A stretch of DNA of 32,389 nt, taken from positions 1 to 32,389 of the forward strand of contig NZ_LMFZ01000020.1 of NCBI RefSeq assembly GCF_001427305.1. The letters run 5' to 3'. The position numbers and the translations under genes were made by a program. Positions within the stretch are counted from its first letter, which is position 1; each line of letters starts with the position of its first letter. Positions 25,455-32,389 of the stretch are shown piece after piece. Source of the stretch: Duganella sp. Root1480D1. GTDB taxonomy: Bacteria > Pseudomonadota > Gammaproteobacteria > Burkholderiales > Burkholderiaceae_D. The notes below the pieces were generated by a model that saw only the letters and a program-made list of their open reading frames with translations, ran no database searches and had not been told where the DNA came from.

Positions 25455-26779
25455 TCCCGCCATACGGCCTCCACGGTGAAGCGGTATGGTTGTCCGGGAG
25501 CCTCCGGTGCTACCTGGTGCTCGCTCAAATAGGCATCCTTGAAATGCCGGCCTTGCGCGACAAAGGCGGCATAGCGCGCCATGTCGGCGCCAGTGCGTGC
25601 TTCGGCCTGGATGCGCAGGCGACCGGCGCCTGCGGCCTGCCCACCGCCGACATCCACACCCAGCACCGCCACCTGCAGTTCTTGCGGCGGCACCAGGGCG
25701 CGCAGCACAGGGCCGACCGGCTGGTTCAGTTGGCGGATGGCGGCATTGACTGCCGGGATCCGTGCCTGTTCCTCACGATTCCAGGCAACTGGCGCCGGTG
25801 CGCTGCGTTGCGCGGAACGTGCCGCCAATTGCTGCCTTGCCTGTACCTGCTGCGCGGCCTGCCCCGCTTGCCACGCCTGCGCCCCCCATGCGCCGGCCAG
25901 CACCAGGCAGGCCGTGGCAAGCAACCACGCCAGGCGTGCGTTCCCGGCCTGCGCAGCAACGGCGTCGAGGCTGCCCGCTGGTCTTGCATATCCGGCCAGC
26001 ACCAGTGCCGGCGGCACGCCCTCCATCTCAGGCAGGACCGCGGCTTCAAATAGGGCGCTTGGCGTGATCGCGCCGCCGAGGTCGAACAGGCTTGCCTGCT
26101 CCAGCGTTGCCAGTTGCGGATCGCGCAAGGACTGCCGGCGCCATAAAGCTGCCAGTTCCTGCGCAGTACCGGCAACGCCGGACGTGCGTGTCGTCACCTC
26201 CAGAATATTGCAGCTGCCATACGCCAGCGTCATGGCCGCACCATCTAGCACGGCCAGCGCAGCCAGGCCGCTACCGCGCCGGCGCGGCAGTTGCGACCAG
26301 GCCGCAATCGAGCGTGCCTGCACGGAGCGCAGGGGTGCGCCAATGCGTACTGCGAACTGGCGCAACGCTTCCATCAATTCGGCCGGATAGCACAGCACCA
26401 GGCGCGGCGCGCCGAACGGCGCGTCATCCAGCACCACGGTGTCGGAAACCGAGAGCTCAACCCCGGCCTGCGCCAAGCTTTGGCGCGCCATTTGCGCGGC
26501 CTGCGCCGGTGCCGTCATCGCGGAGCTCCACGGCATGATAGTGGTGCCCAGCCAGCTATCCGGCAAAACAACATGGATAGCGGACGGCAGCGTGCCGATT
26601 GCAAAGGACCCCAGCGCTTGCGCCAGAAGTGCGGCATGACTTGCCGCAAGGCCGTCCGCAGCGGAAAACCGCAAATGGCGCACGCTGTCAGCCAGCCAGC
26701 CATGAGCGGCGGTCACCCCCGCGTCGATACCTTGCGCGCCGACCGCCAGCACCAGGGTGTTTGGTTTAGCCTGTAACAC
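25451..26779 (-). CDS. GspL-like / PilM-PilN fusion-like protein
   Basis: This 442-residue protein has a large cytoplasmic N-terminal part (about 1-270) of the degenerate actin-like type seen in PilM, GspL and MshI (LVLAVGAQGIDAGV, LAALAVLDGAAMTLAYG). One membrane segment lies at about 281-301, and the periplasmic PilN/GspL-like domain follows. It would connect the assembly ATPase to the inner-membrane platform. The start is GTG at 26779, supported by a strong GGAGGAGGTGG tract just upstream. It overlaps the ATPase gene by 14 bases. Confidence 0.75.
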   Translation of the reverse strand: MLQAKPNTLVLAVGAQGIDAGVTAAHGWLADSVRHLRFSAADGLAASHAALLAQALGSFAIGTLPSAIHVVLPDSWLGTTIMPWSSAMTAPAQAAQMARQSLAQAGVELSVSDTVVLDDAPFGAPRLVLCYPAELMEALRQFAVRIGAPLRSVQARSIAAWSQLPRRRGSGLAALAVLDGAAMTLAYGSCNILEVTTRTSGVAGTAQELAALWRRQSLRDPQLATLEQASLFDLGGAITPSALFEAAVLPEMEGVPPALVLAGYARPAGSLDAVAAQAGNARLAWLLATACLVLAGAWGAQAWQAGQAAQQVQARQQLAARSAQRSAPAPVAWNREEQARIPAVNAAIRQLNQPVGPVLRALVPPQELQVAVLGVDVGGGQAAGAGRLRIQAEARTGADMARYAAFVAQGRHFKDAYLSEHQVAPEAPGQPYRFTVEAVWRE

Positions 26780-28445
26780 GGCCCACCTCCTCCAGCGTGG
26801 TTTCGCCGTCCTGCACCGCCTGCAGCGCCGCCGAGCGCAGCGAAATCAGCCCGCTCTTCGCGGCCTGCTCCTTCAGTGCCGAAATCGGCGCCTGCGCCAC
26901 GATCATTTCGCGCAGCGTATCGTCGATCAACATCACCTCCGCCACCGCCTTGCGCCCCTTGTAGCCGGCACCGCGGCACTGGCCGCAACCGCAGCCGGCG
27001 CGGAAGCGCCAGTCCTGCACATCCTGCACGGTCAGGCCGGCTTCTGCCAACTGCGCTGCATCCGGATCGACGTCGGCTGCGCAGTGCGGGCAATTGATGC
27101 GCAGCAGGCGCTGTGCCACGATGCCGTTCAAGGCGGCCGCAAAACTGTAGCCGTCCACGCCCATGTGCAGGAAGCGTCCCAAGACATCGAACACGTTGTT
27201 GGCGTGCACCGTGGTAAACACCAGGTGACCAGTCAGCGCGGCCTGCACGGCAATCTGCGCTGTTTCATCGTCGCGGATCTCACCCACCATGATCTTGTCG
27301 GGGTCGTGGCGCAGGATCGAGCGCAGCCCGCGGGCAAACGACAGGCCCTTCTTTTCATTGACGGGAATCTGCAGCACGCGCGGCAGGCGGTATTCCACCG
27401 GGTCTTCGATGGTGACGATCTTGTCGCGTCCCGTGTGGATTTCGGTAATGGCCGCATACAGCGTGGTGGTCTTGCCCGAACCGGTCGGCCCGGTCACTAG
27501 CAGCATGCCATGCGGCTTGGCTGCCAGGCGGCGGATGGCGGCAATGGCCGGCTGGGCCAGGCCCAGGTGCTCCAGCCGCAGCGCGCGCGCTTCCTCGGTC
27601 AGCGATTGGCGGTCCAGCAGGCGCAGCACCGCATCTTCGCCAAAGATGTTCGGCATGATGGAAACGCGGAAGTCGATTTCGCGCGCATTGACGCGCACCT
27701 TGAAACGGCCGTCCTGCGGGATGCGGCGCTCGGCGATATCCAGGTCGGCCATAACCTTGATGCGGGACACAATCTGCTCCGCCATATCCTGGCCCTGCAC
27801 CTGGGTAATCGGCACCAGCACGCCGTCGATACGGTACAGCACATGCAAGCAGCCCGCATCGCACTCCAGGTGGATATCGCTGGCTTGCAGCTTCAGCGCG
27901 TCGTACAAGGTGGAGTTGACTAGCTTGACCACCGCGCTCGATTCGCTATTGATGCTGGCCAGGGTAATCACGGCCGCCACCTCTTCATCGTCCTCGCCGG
28001 CATGCTCGGTCTCGAAGCCGTCCATGGCGCGCAACTGCTGCTCCTGGCGGATGAAGAAAGCTTGCAGCTCTTCCGGCAGCACCAGGGCTGGCGACGGTCC
28101 CGGCTGGCCACAGCGGCGCAGCGCCCATGCCTCGGCCGCGCCATCGAACGGGTCGGACAGCAACAGCCAGCGCTGGCCCCCCACATCGCTGGCGACAGCC
28201 AGGCCGCGCTGCAAGCATTCGGTATAAGGCACCAGCTCGAAATCGGGCTCCATGGCCTGCAACTCCGCCATGAAAACCGCACGATAGCCAAATTGCTGCG
28301 CCAGTGCCGCCAGCACGACTGGCGGCGACCAGCCGGAAACCTCGGCCAGCGCGGCGGGCAAGGACATATCCTGCGCCGCGCACAAGGCGCGCGCCTGTTC
28401 GAAATGTGCAGCGGTCAACTGCAAGGCCGGGGCTTCACGCGTCAC
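26766..28445 (-). CDS. GspE/PilB-type secretion ATPase
   Basis: This 559-residue hexameric ATPase powers pseudopilus assembly at the cytoplasmic face. The N-terminal MshEN/GspE-N domain covers about 1-160. The catalytic core has Walker A GPTGSGKT (Lys325), Asp box TIEDPVEY, Walker B IMVGEIRD and His box TGHLVFTTVHAN. A zinc module follows with CPHC and CGCGQC. All key residues are present. The start is GTG at 28445 with GGGGAG upstream, forming a GTGA overlap with the GspF-like gene. The zinc module is typical of extension-type (GspE/PilB) rather than retraction ATPases. Confidence 0.95.
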   Translation of the reverse strand: MTREAPALQLTAAHFEQARALCAAQDMSLPAALAEVSGWSPPVVLAALAQQFGYRAVFMAELQAMEPDFELVPYTECLQRGLAVASDVGGQRWLLLSDPFDGAAEAWALRRCGQPGPSPALVLPEELQAFFIRQEQQLRAMDGFETEHAGEDDEEVAAVITLASINSESSAVVKLVNSTLYDALKLQASDIHLECDAGCLHVLYRIDGVLVPITQVQGQDMAEQIVSRIKVMADLDIAERRIPQDGRFKVRVNAREIDFRVSIMPNIFGEDAVLRLLDRQSLTEEARALRLEHLGLAQPAIAAIRRLAAKPHGMLLVTGPTGSGKTTTLYAAITEIHTGRDKIVTIEDPVEYRLPRVLQIPVNEKKGLSFARGLRSILRHDPDKIMVGEIRDDETAQIAVQAALTGHLVFTTVHANNVFDVLGRFLHMGVDGYSFAAALNGIVAQRLLRINCPHCAADVDPDAAQLAEAGLTVQDVQDWRFRAGCGCGQCRGAGYKGRKAVAEVMLIDDTLREMIVAQAPISALKEQAAKSGLISLRSAALQAVQDGETTLEEVGRVTG

Positions 28446-29674
28446 TGCAAACTCCCCGCCAGGTCAAAAATAGGCATATACATCAACACCACCACCGAGC
28501 CGATCACCAGCCCGATCACCATCATCAATACCGGCTCCAGCAGGCGCGAGGCCCACTCGACCCAGCGCGAAAATTCATCGTCAGCAAAGCGCGCCGCACG
28601 TTCCAGCATGTCGCCCATCTGGCCGGAGCGCTCGCCCACCTTGACCAGCGACTCGGCCACTTCGCTCGCCAGCCCGGCCGCCACCAGCGACGCCGACAGA
28701 CTTTGGCCCTGTTCGACCGCCAGGCGGCAGCCCGCCAGGGCCGACTGCTGCTGCTGGCCCAGCAAGCCCTGCACCATGCCCATCGCACGGGCCAGCGGAA
28801 TGCCTGCCGCCAGCAGCAGACTAAGCGCGCGGTAGAAACGGGCCAGACGGAATTCATTGGCGCGCGCCGCCAGCCATGGCAGGCGCAGCACTTGCTCCAA
28901 CAGCCATGCACGGCCCTGCGGCCGCGCCAACGTCCAGCCCGTAACGCCAATCACTGTCACCAATATGGCGAGGCCGGCCTGCCAATGCTGGTAGAGCGTC
29001 TTGCCGAACGCCAGCAGCATGGCCGACATCCAGGGGATCTCGCGCCCGCTGGACTCGTACACCACGGAAAAGCGCGGCACCACGTAGCCAAGCAGGAACA
29101 AGGTGACAAAACCGCCCACGCATAGCAGCATGGCGGGATAAATCGCCGCCGATACCAGCTTCTTGCGCAGCGTCTCGAACTGCACCTGGTAGGCGACATA
29201 ACGCGTCAGCGCCTGCGGCAGGTCGCCGGTGCGTTCGGAGGCGCGCACAGTCGCCACATAGACTTCGGAAAAATGTTGCGGCATGCCCGACAGGACGTCG
29301 GACAGGTTGCGCCCTTCGCGTAGCGCTTCGAGCAACTGGCCCAGTACAGCGCGGTGAGCTTCGTGGCGCTCCTTAGCGTGCAGGGTGGTCACTGCCTCGG
29401 CCAGGTTCATGCCGGCCTCCAGCAAGGCCAGCAACTCCTGACTGAAACGTACCAGGGGGAATGGCGCGCGTGAAGAATTGCTGGCGGCAACCTCCGCCAG
29501 CGGCGTTTCGATCGACAGCACACGCAAGCCTCGTCCCGCTGCGCGGCGCACGGCCTCTGCTTCCGAAATATCGGTGAACTCCAGCGATTGCCGCCGCCCA
29601 TCCACGCCCTGTACCGTCAGGAGCAGGCGGGAGCTACGCACACCGCCGGCACCAGGACGACTGCTTGCTTGCAT
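28442..29674 (-). CDS. GspF/PilC-type inner-membrane platform protein
   Basis: This 410-residue protein has two T2SSF domains. The first (about 75-195) leads into a membrane segment at about 176-199. A second segment lies at about 232-250 and a third at the C-terminus (about 376-398, LMMVIGLVIGSVVVLMYMPIF). Signature stretches are FSQELLALLEAGMNLAEAV and VKVGERSGQMGDML. It is the rotor/platform for pseudopilus assembly. It is the first gene of the operon, starting 30 bases after a consensus -10 box. Its ATG has only a weak ribosome-binding site. Confidence 0.93.
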   Translation of the reverse strand: MQASSRPGAGGVRSSRLLLTVQGVDGRRQSLEFTDISEAEAVRRAAGRGLRVLSIETPLAEVAASNSSRAPFPLVRFSQELLALLEAGMNLAEAVTTLHAKERHEAHRAVLGQLLEALREGRNLSDVLSGMPQHFSEVYVATVRASERTGDLPQALTRYVAYQVQFETLRKKLVSAAIYPAMLLCVGGFVTLFLLGYVVPRFSVVYESSGREIPWMSAMLLAFGKTLYQHWQAGLAILVTVIGVTGWTLARPQGRAWLLEQVLRLPWLAARANEFRLARFYRALSLLLAAGIPLARAMGMVQGLLGQQQQSALAGCRLAVEQGQSLSASLVAAGLASEVAESLVKVGERSGQMGDMLERAARFADDEFSRWVEWASRLLEPVLMMVIGLVIGSVVVLMYMPIFDLAGSLQ

Positions 29675-29704
29675 CTTGCCAAATATAATTACAAAATAGC
29701 AAAG

Positions 29705-29710
29705 ATTATA
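29705..29710 (-). promoter_or_regulatory. Consensus -10 box of the secretion operon
   Basis: The minus strand carries a perfect TATAAT in an AT-rich 53-base gap between the surface protein gene and the GspF-like gene. Transcription would start near 29698, about 24 bases before the ATG. No good -35 hexamer is visible, and no terminator separates the two genes, so read-through from the surface protein gene is also possible. Confidence 0.5.
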
Positions 29711-29727
29711 CGCTATCTGCGGCTAAC

Positions 29728-32389
29728 TCAGCGAGTCACTTGTACGCTCCACTTCAAGCCTTTCAGCAAAATTGCGGTAATGCCCAGGTTGCCCGGCTTG
29801 GCCCGGACTTTTACCGTAGCCTGGGTCGAGCCGGTATCGCCGCCGTTGATGGCGCCAAAAGTCAGGGTGCCGGTGGCTGAAGCTACGCCTGAGCTCTGCG
29901 CCACCGCCCCCGGCACCGCAATAGGGGTTGCCACTGCGCCCTTCAGGGTCAAGCCCAGATTGCTCAGGCGACCAGTGACTGTGAACTCGGATTGGCTGGC
30001 ATCGATCGGGCGTTCCGCTATCACCTTGATCTCACACATGCGCAAGGTTTCATCACCGGTATTCGATGCGGTGAAGACAAAGCCGCCGTTCTTCGCGTTG
30101 ACGATCAGCCCGGCCAACGCAGGGTCTTCCGAATAGACATTGAATATATTGTTCGACAAGGTCTGTTTGGTGTGGCACTGGAAAGGATGAATCATTGCGA
30201 CAGTCGTACTGCTTGATTTGGCGACTGTCGCCAAATCATATCCGCCCAGGTAGGCCGGCCCCGCTGCGACGTATGAAACATCTTTGCCCTCCGCGATCGT
30301 CTGGGTAAAGCTGAAGTTGGACGCCGAACCTTCGTACAGGCCCGCCGTGGTCCCTGCTGTGATTGCGCTGGGGTTTGGCGCCGATACCACCACACTGCCG
30401 GGTGCATAAGCCTTGGCGACGCTTGATCCATCCTGCACCATCATAAAGATGTAGTAGACACCTGGTGGCACAGCTGCACCGGACGGGTCTGGCGACCATA
30501 CATGGCGCCCACCGGTCGTTCCACGCGATTGGCGCCGCCCTTCGAAAATTGGCGTGCCAACGAAGTCGCCGCGGGTGGTACCGTAGTACAGTGAAACCAG
30601 CTGCTCCCGTTCCGGATCGAGTCCATCCCAGATCAGTTCCCTCGATACCGTTCCGCGCCGTACCGGCGCCACCAAGGCTGGCGCAGCGAGTTGCAATGCG
30701 CCAGACTGAATCGTGAATTGTGAGAGAGCGCTCCACGCGCTGGGCATGCCCTCCAGGTCGATTGCACGCGCACGCCACCAGTAAGTCGACTTGTCTGGCA
30801 AAACTGTCGGCGCAATCAGCCCGGTGCTGCTGGAAAAACCGCTGCCGACACGCTGAGTCATTGCAGCATCTTTGTACAGCTCAAACTCGTAGCGCAGCGC
30901 AGTGCCTTCAGGATCCTGTGAAGGGAATACCTCCAGTGTCGGCTGCAATAGCGGAACCCAGGCGCCATTGCCAGGATTCTTCAATACTGGAACGGAAGGC
31001 GCGTCGTTTGCAGAGTCGACGAAGAAGTCCGCGCCAACCCACTCGGACTCGGCCTTGCCATCATTTGCCTTTACCCGCCACCAGTACCTGGTGTTTTCCT
31101 TCAGGTTGCCGACCGCCCATTCAGTGTTGCCGTTGCCGGCAGCAACCTTGTCAGAGATACGCTTGTCCGCCGAGTCAAAGCTCTTGGTACTGTCGATCTC
31201 GAACAGGTAGGTCAGTGGCGCCCCCTCAGGGTCAACTACATTGCTTACCGATAAAGTCGCGCTGTTCGTACCGACGACATTGTTGGCCAGTGGAGATGCA
31301 ATCACGGGATTACTTGGCGGCCTATTATTGGTCCGCACGGTAAACGCCCGCGCAGGCGATACGCGACGCATGCCATTGGCCGATGCTACAACGCGCCAGT
31401 AATACGTCGTGTTATTGGCGAGAGCATCGGTCAGGAGGCTACTGCCGACAGTGACGTCCGCCGGCTCATGCCCCGAGGCGTCGGCCGCGACGTTAATAGT
31501 CCGCAGCAAATACACCAGGGCCGGGCCGCTATAAATTTCGATCTTGTAGTCTGTCGGCCCCAGCAGACCAGACAATTTGGACCCGGTTCTGTACCAGGTA
31601 AAACTTGGCAAGGTACTGGATACCTCGGTATCCGCAGCAGGGCTCACCAGGTTGAATGGCATCAGCCCATCATTGGTGACCGGGTTTTCAAAGCGACCGT
31701 ACACCCAAGGGCTGTACAACGTGCCGTCAGAACTGCGCACTCGCCACCAATACTTGCCCCCAACATCCAGATTCAGCGGCACTGTCCAGCTGGTCAGCAC
31801 TGGAGTTCCCGGGGCGCTTGGATTCACCTGAGCAAACGTCGCCTTGTCCAGCAATGCAATGGCAAGCAGCTGCGTATGGCCAGCATCCGCATACAGCTCA
31901 AACTGCAGCTTGGTTGTTGGATCGTCCTGCTTCGTGCCAGGCAATACAGACAGTGTTGGTTTTGCCATGCCTACCTGGGCGCCTGGCAGCGGACTGACGA
32001 TCGTCGGCAGCGCTGGCCCTGCAGAGAGAGGAGCTGCGGTAACGGTGATCGCCGCGGAGCGCTGCGCGGTGCGGGTGCCATCATTGGCGGTGTAGGTGAT
32101 CACGTAGTCACCTTTGCTGCCGGTGGCAGGGGTCCAGTCGAACACCCCACGCACCAGGCCCGGCGACTGCGGATCGGTGGGCTGCTGGGTGAAGCGCGCG
32201 CCTGCAGGCAGCGGTGCGGCACTCAGAGCAACCGGCTTGCCGGCGGCACTGCTGCCCTCGACGATGAAGGAAACCTGCTTGCCCTCTTCCACCGTGTGGT
32301 CGGCAATGAACTGCAGCTCCGGCGCACGATCGTTGGCCGATGGCGGATCGAAATCGGTGCTGTACACGCCCGTGGTCGCAACATCGAAG
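29728..32389 (-). CDS. Large fibronectin-III/Ig-like repeat surface protein, 5' end outside window
   Basis: At least 886 residues are visible; the frame stays open to the window edge, so the N-terminus and any signal peptide are missing. An Ig/cadherin-like domain (PAGARFTQQP, GVFDWTPATGSKGDYVITYTA) is followed by at least four fibronectin-III-like repeats. Each closes with a YWWR-type motif: YWWRVRSSDG, YYWRVVASANG, YWWRVKANDG and YWWRARAIDL. The last 200 residues form a distinct beta-rich region with only two cysteines (PFQCH and RMCEI), a possible disulfide pair. No LPXTG or PEP-CTERM tail is present; it ends SVQVTR. Lying next to the secretion operon in the same direction, it is a candidate substrate or adhesin. 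That link is inference. Confidence 0.8.
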   Translation of the reverse strand, partial: FDVATTGVYSTDFDPPSANDRAPELQFIADHTVEEGKQVSFIVEGSSAAGKPVALSAAPLPAGARFTQQPTDPQSPGLVRGVFDWTPATGSKGDYVITYTANDGTRTAQRSAAITVTAAPLSAGPALPTIVSPLPGAQVGMAKPTLSVLPGTKQDDPTTKLQFELYADAGHTQLLAIALLDKATFAQVNPSAPGTPVLTSWTVPLNLDVGGKYWWRVRSSDGTLYSPWVYGRFENPVTNDGLMPFNLVSPAADTEVSSTLPSFTWYRTGSKLSGLLGPTDYKIEIYSGPALVYLLRTINVAADASGHEPADVTVGSSLLTDALANNTTYYWRVVASANGMRRVSPARAFTVRTNNRPPSNPVIASPLANNVVGTNSATLSVSNVVDPEGAPLTYLFEIDSTKSFDSADKRISDKVAAGNGNTEWAVGNLKENTRYWWRVKANDGKAESEWVGADFFVDSANDAPSVPVLKNPGNGAWVPLLQPTLEVFPSQDPEGTALRYEFELYKDAAMTQRVGSGFSSSTGLIAPTVLPDKSTYWWRARAIDLEGMPSAWSALSQFTIQSGALQLAAPALVAPVRRGTVSRELIWDGLDPEREQLVSLYYGTTRGDFVGTPIFEGRRQSRGTTGGRHVWSPDPSGAAVPPGVYYIFMMVQDGSSVAKAYAPGSVVVSAPNPSAITAGTTAGLYEGSASNFSFTQTIAEGKDVSYVAAGPAYLGGYDLATVAKSSSTTVAMIHPFQCHTKQTLSNNIFNVYSEDPALAGLIVNAKNGGFVFTASNTGDETLRMCEIKVIAERPIDASQSEFTVTGRLSNLGLTLKGAVATPIAVPGAVAQSSGVASATGTLTFGAINGGDTGSTQATVKVRAKPGNLGITAILLKGLKWSVQVTR

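Noticed and set aside
24340..29674. Typical type IV pilus (pilMNOPQ) or MSHA locus
   Set aside because: It has no pilin-type major subunit, no MshM ATPase and no retraction ATPase, and carries GspG-like pseudopilins, so a type II-like machine fits better.

Overview
The window looks like a chromosomal segment from a GC-rich betaproteobacterium, most likely Oxalobacteraceae (Massilia/Duganella/Janthinobacterium-like). The basis is the classic queA-tgt-yajC-secD-secF cluster, the codon bias that leaves long antisense frames open, and protein sequences that read as beta-proteobacterial. This placement is by recognition only; no database search was possible. No tRNA, rRNA, insertion sequence or CRISPR array was seen, and no gene-free stretch exceeds about 150 bases.

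Region 1 (1-4.7 kb) is accessory metabolism and regulation. It holds a haloalkane dehalogenase, a glutathione S-transferase and a WYL/YafY-type regulator, all on the minus strand, with a perfect palindrome between regulator and GST. A divergent LacI-type regulator follows that may be made from a leaderless mRNA, then a class C beta-lactamase-fold serine hydrolase. Region 2 (4.8-12.8 kb) is core: queA, tgt, yajC, secD and secF (minus strand), a small membrane protein, and divergent recG.

Region 3 (12.8-18.3 kb) is the most unusual part. A BlaI/MecI-type repressor is followed four bases later by an inner-membrane M56 (BlaR1-like) protease. Its C-terminal sensor is not a penicillin-binding domain but a LytM/M23 peptidoglycan endopeptidase domain. 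A TonB-dependent receptor and a second, secreted M23 peptidase with a closely similar domain follow. Two matching palindromes, 33 bp centre to centre, lie upstream: one fills the spacer of a predicted promoter for the repressor, the other faces a divergent lipoprotein gene. This suggests a cell-wall-sensing regulatory circuit.

Region 4 (18.3-32.4 kb) is one long minus-strand operon. It encodes an atypical type II secretion/type IV pilus-like machine in the order F, E, L, M, C, lipoprotein secretin with a C-terminal cohesin-like domain, and three pseudopilins. The operon ends with a degenerate rhodanese, a Tat-signal transglutaminase-like protein and a membrane-anchored zinc-ribbon glutaredoxin. 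Most genes overlap by ATGA-type junctions, so the tail genes are probably translated with the machine. Just upstream is the end of a large multi-domain fibronectin-III-like surface protein that runs off the window and is a plausible substrate. No prepilin peptidase gene is present, so one must be supplied elsewhere.
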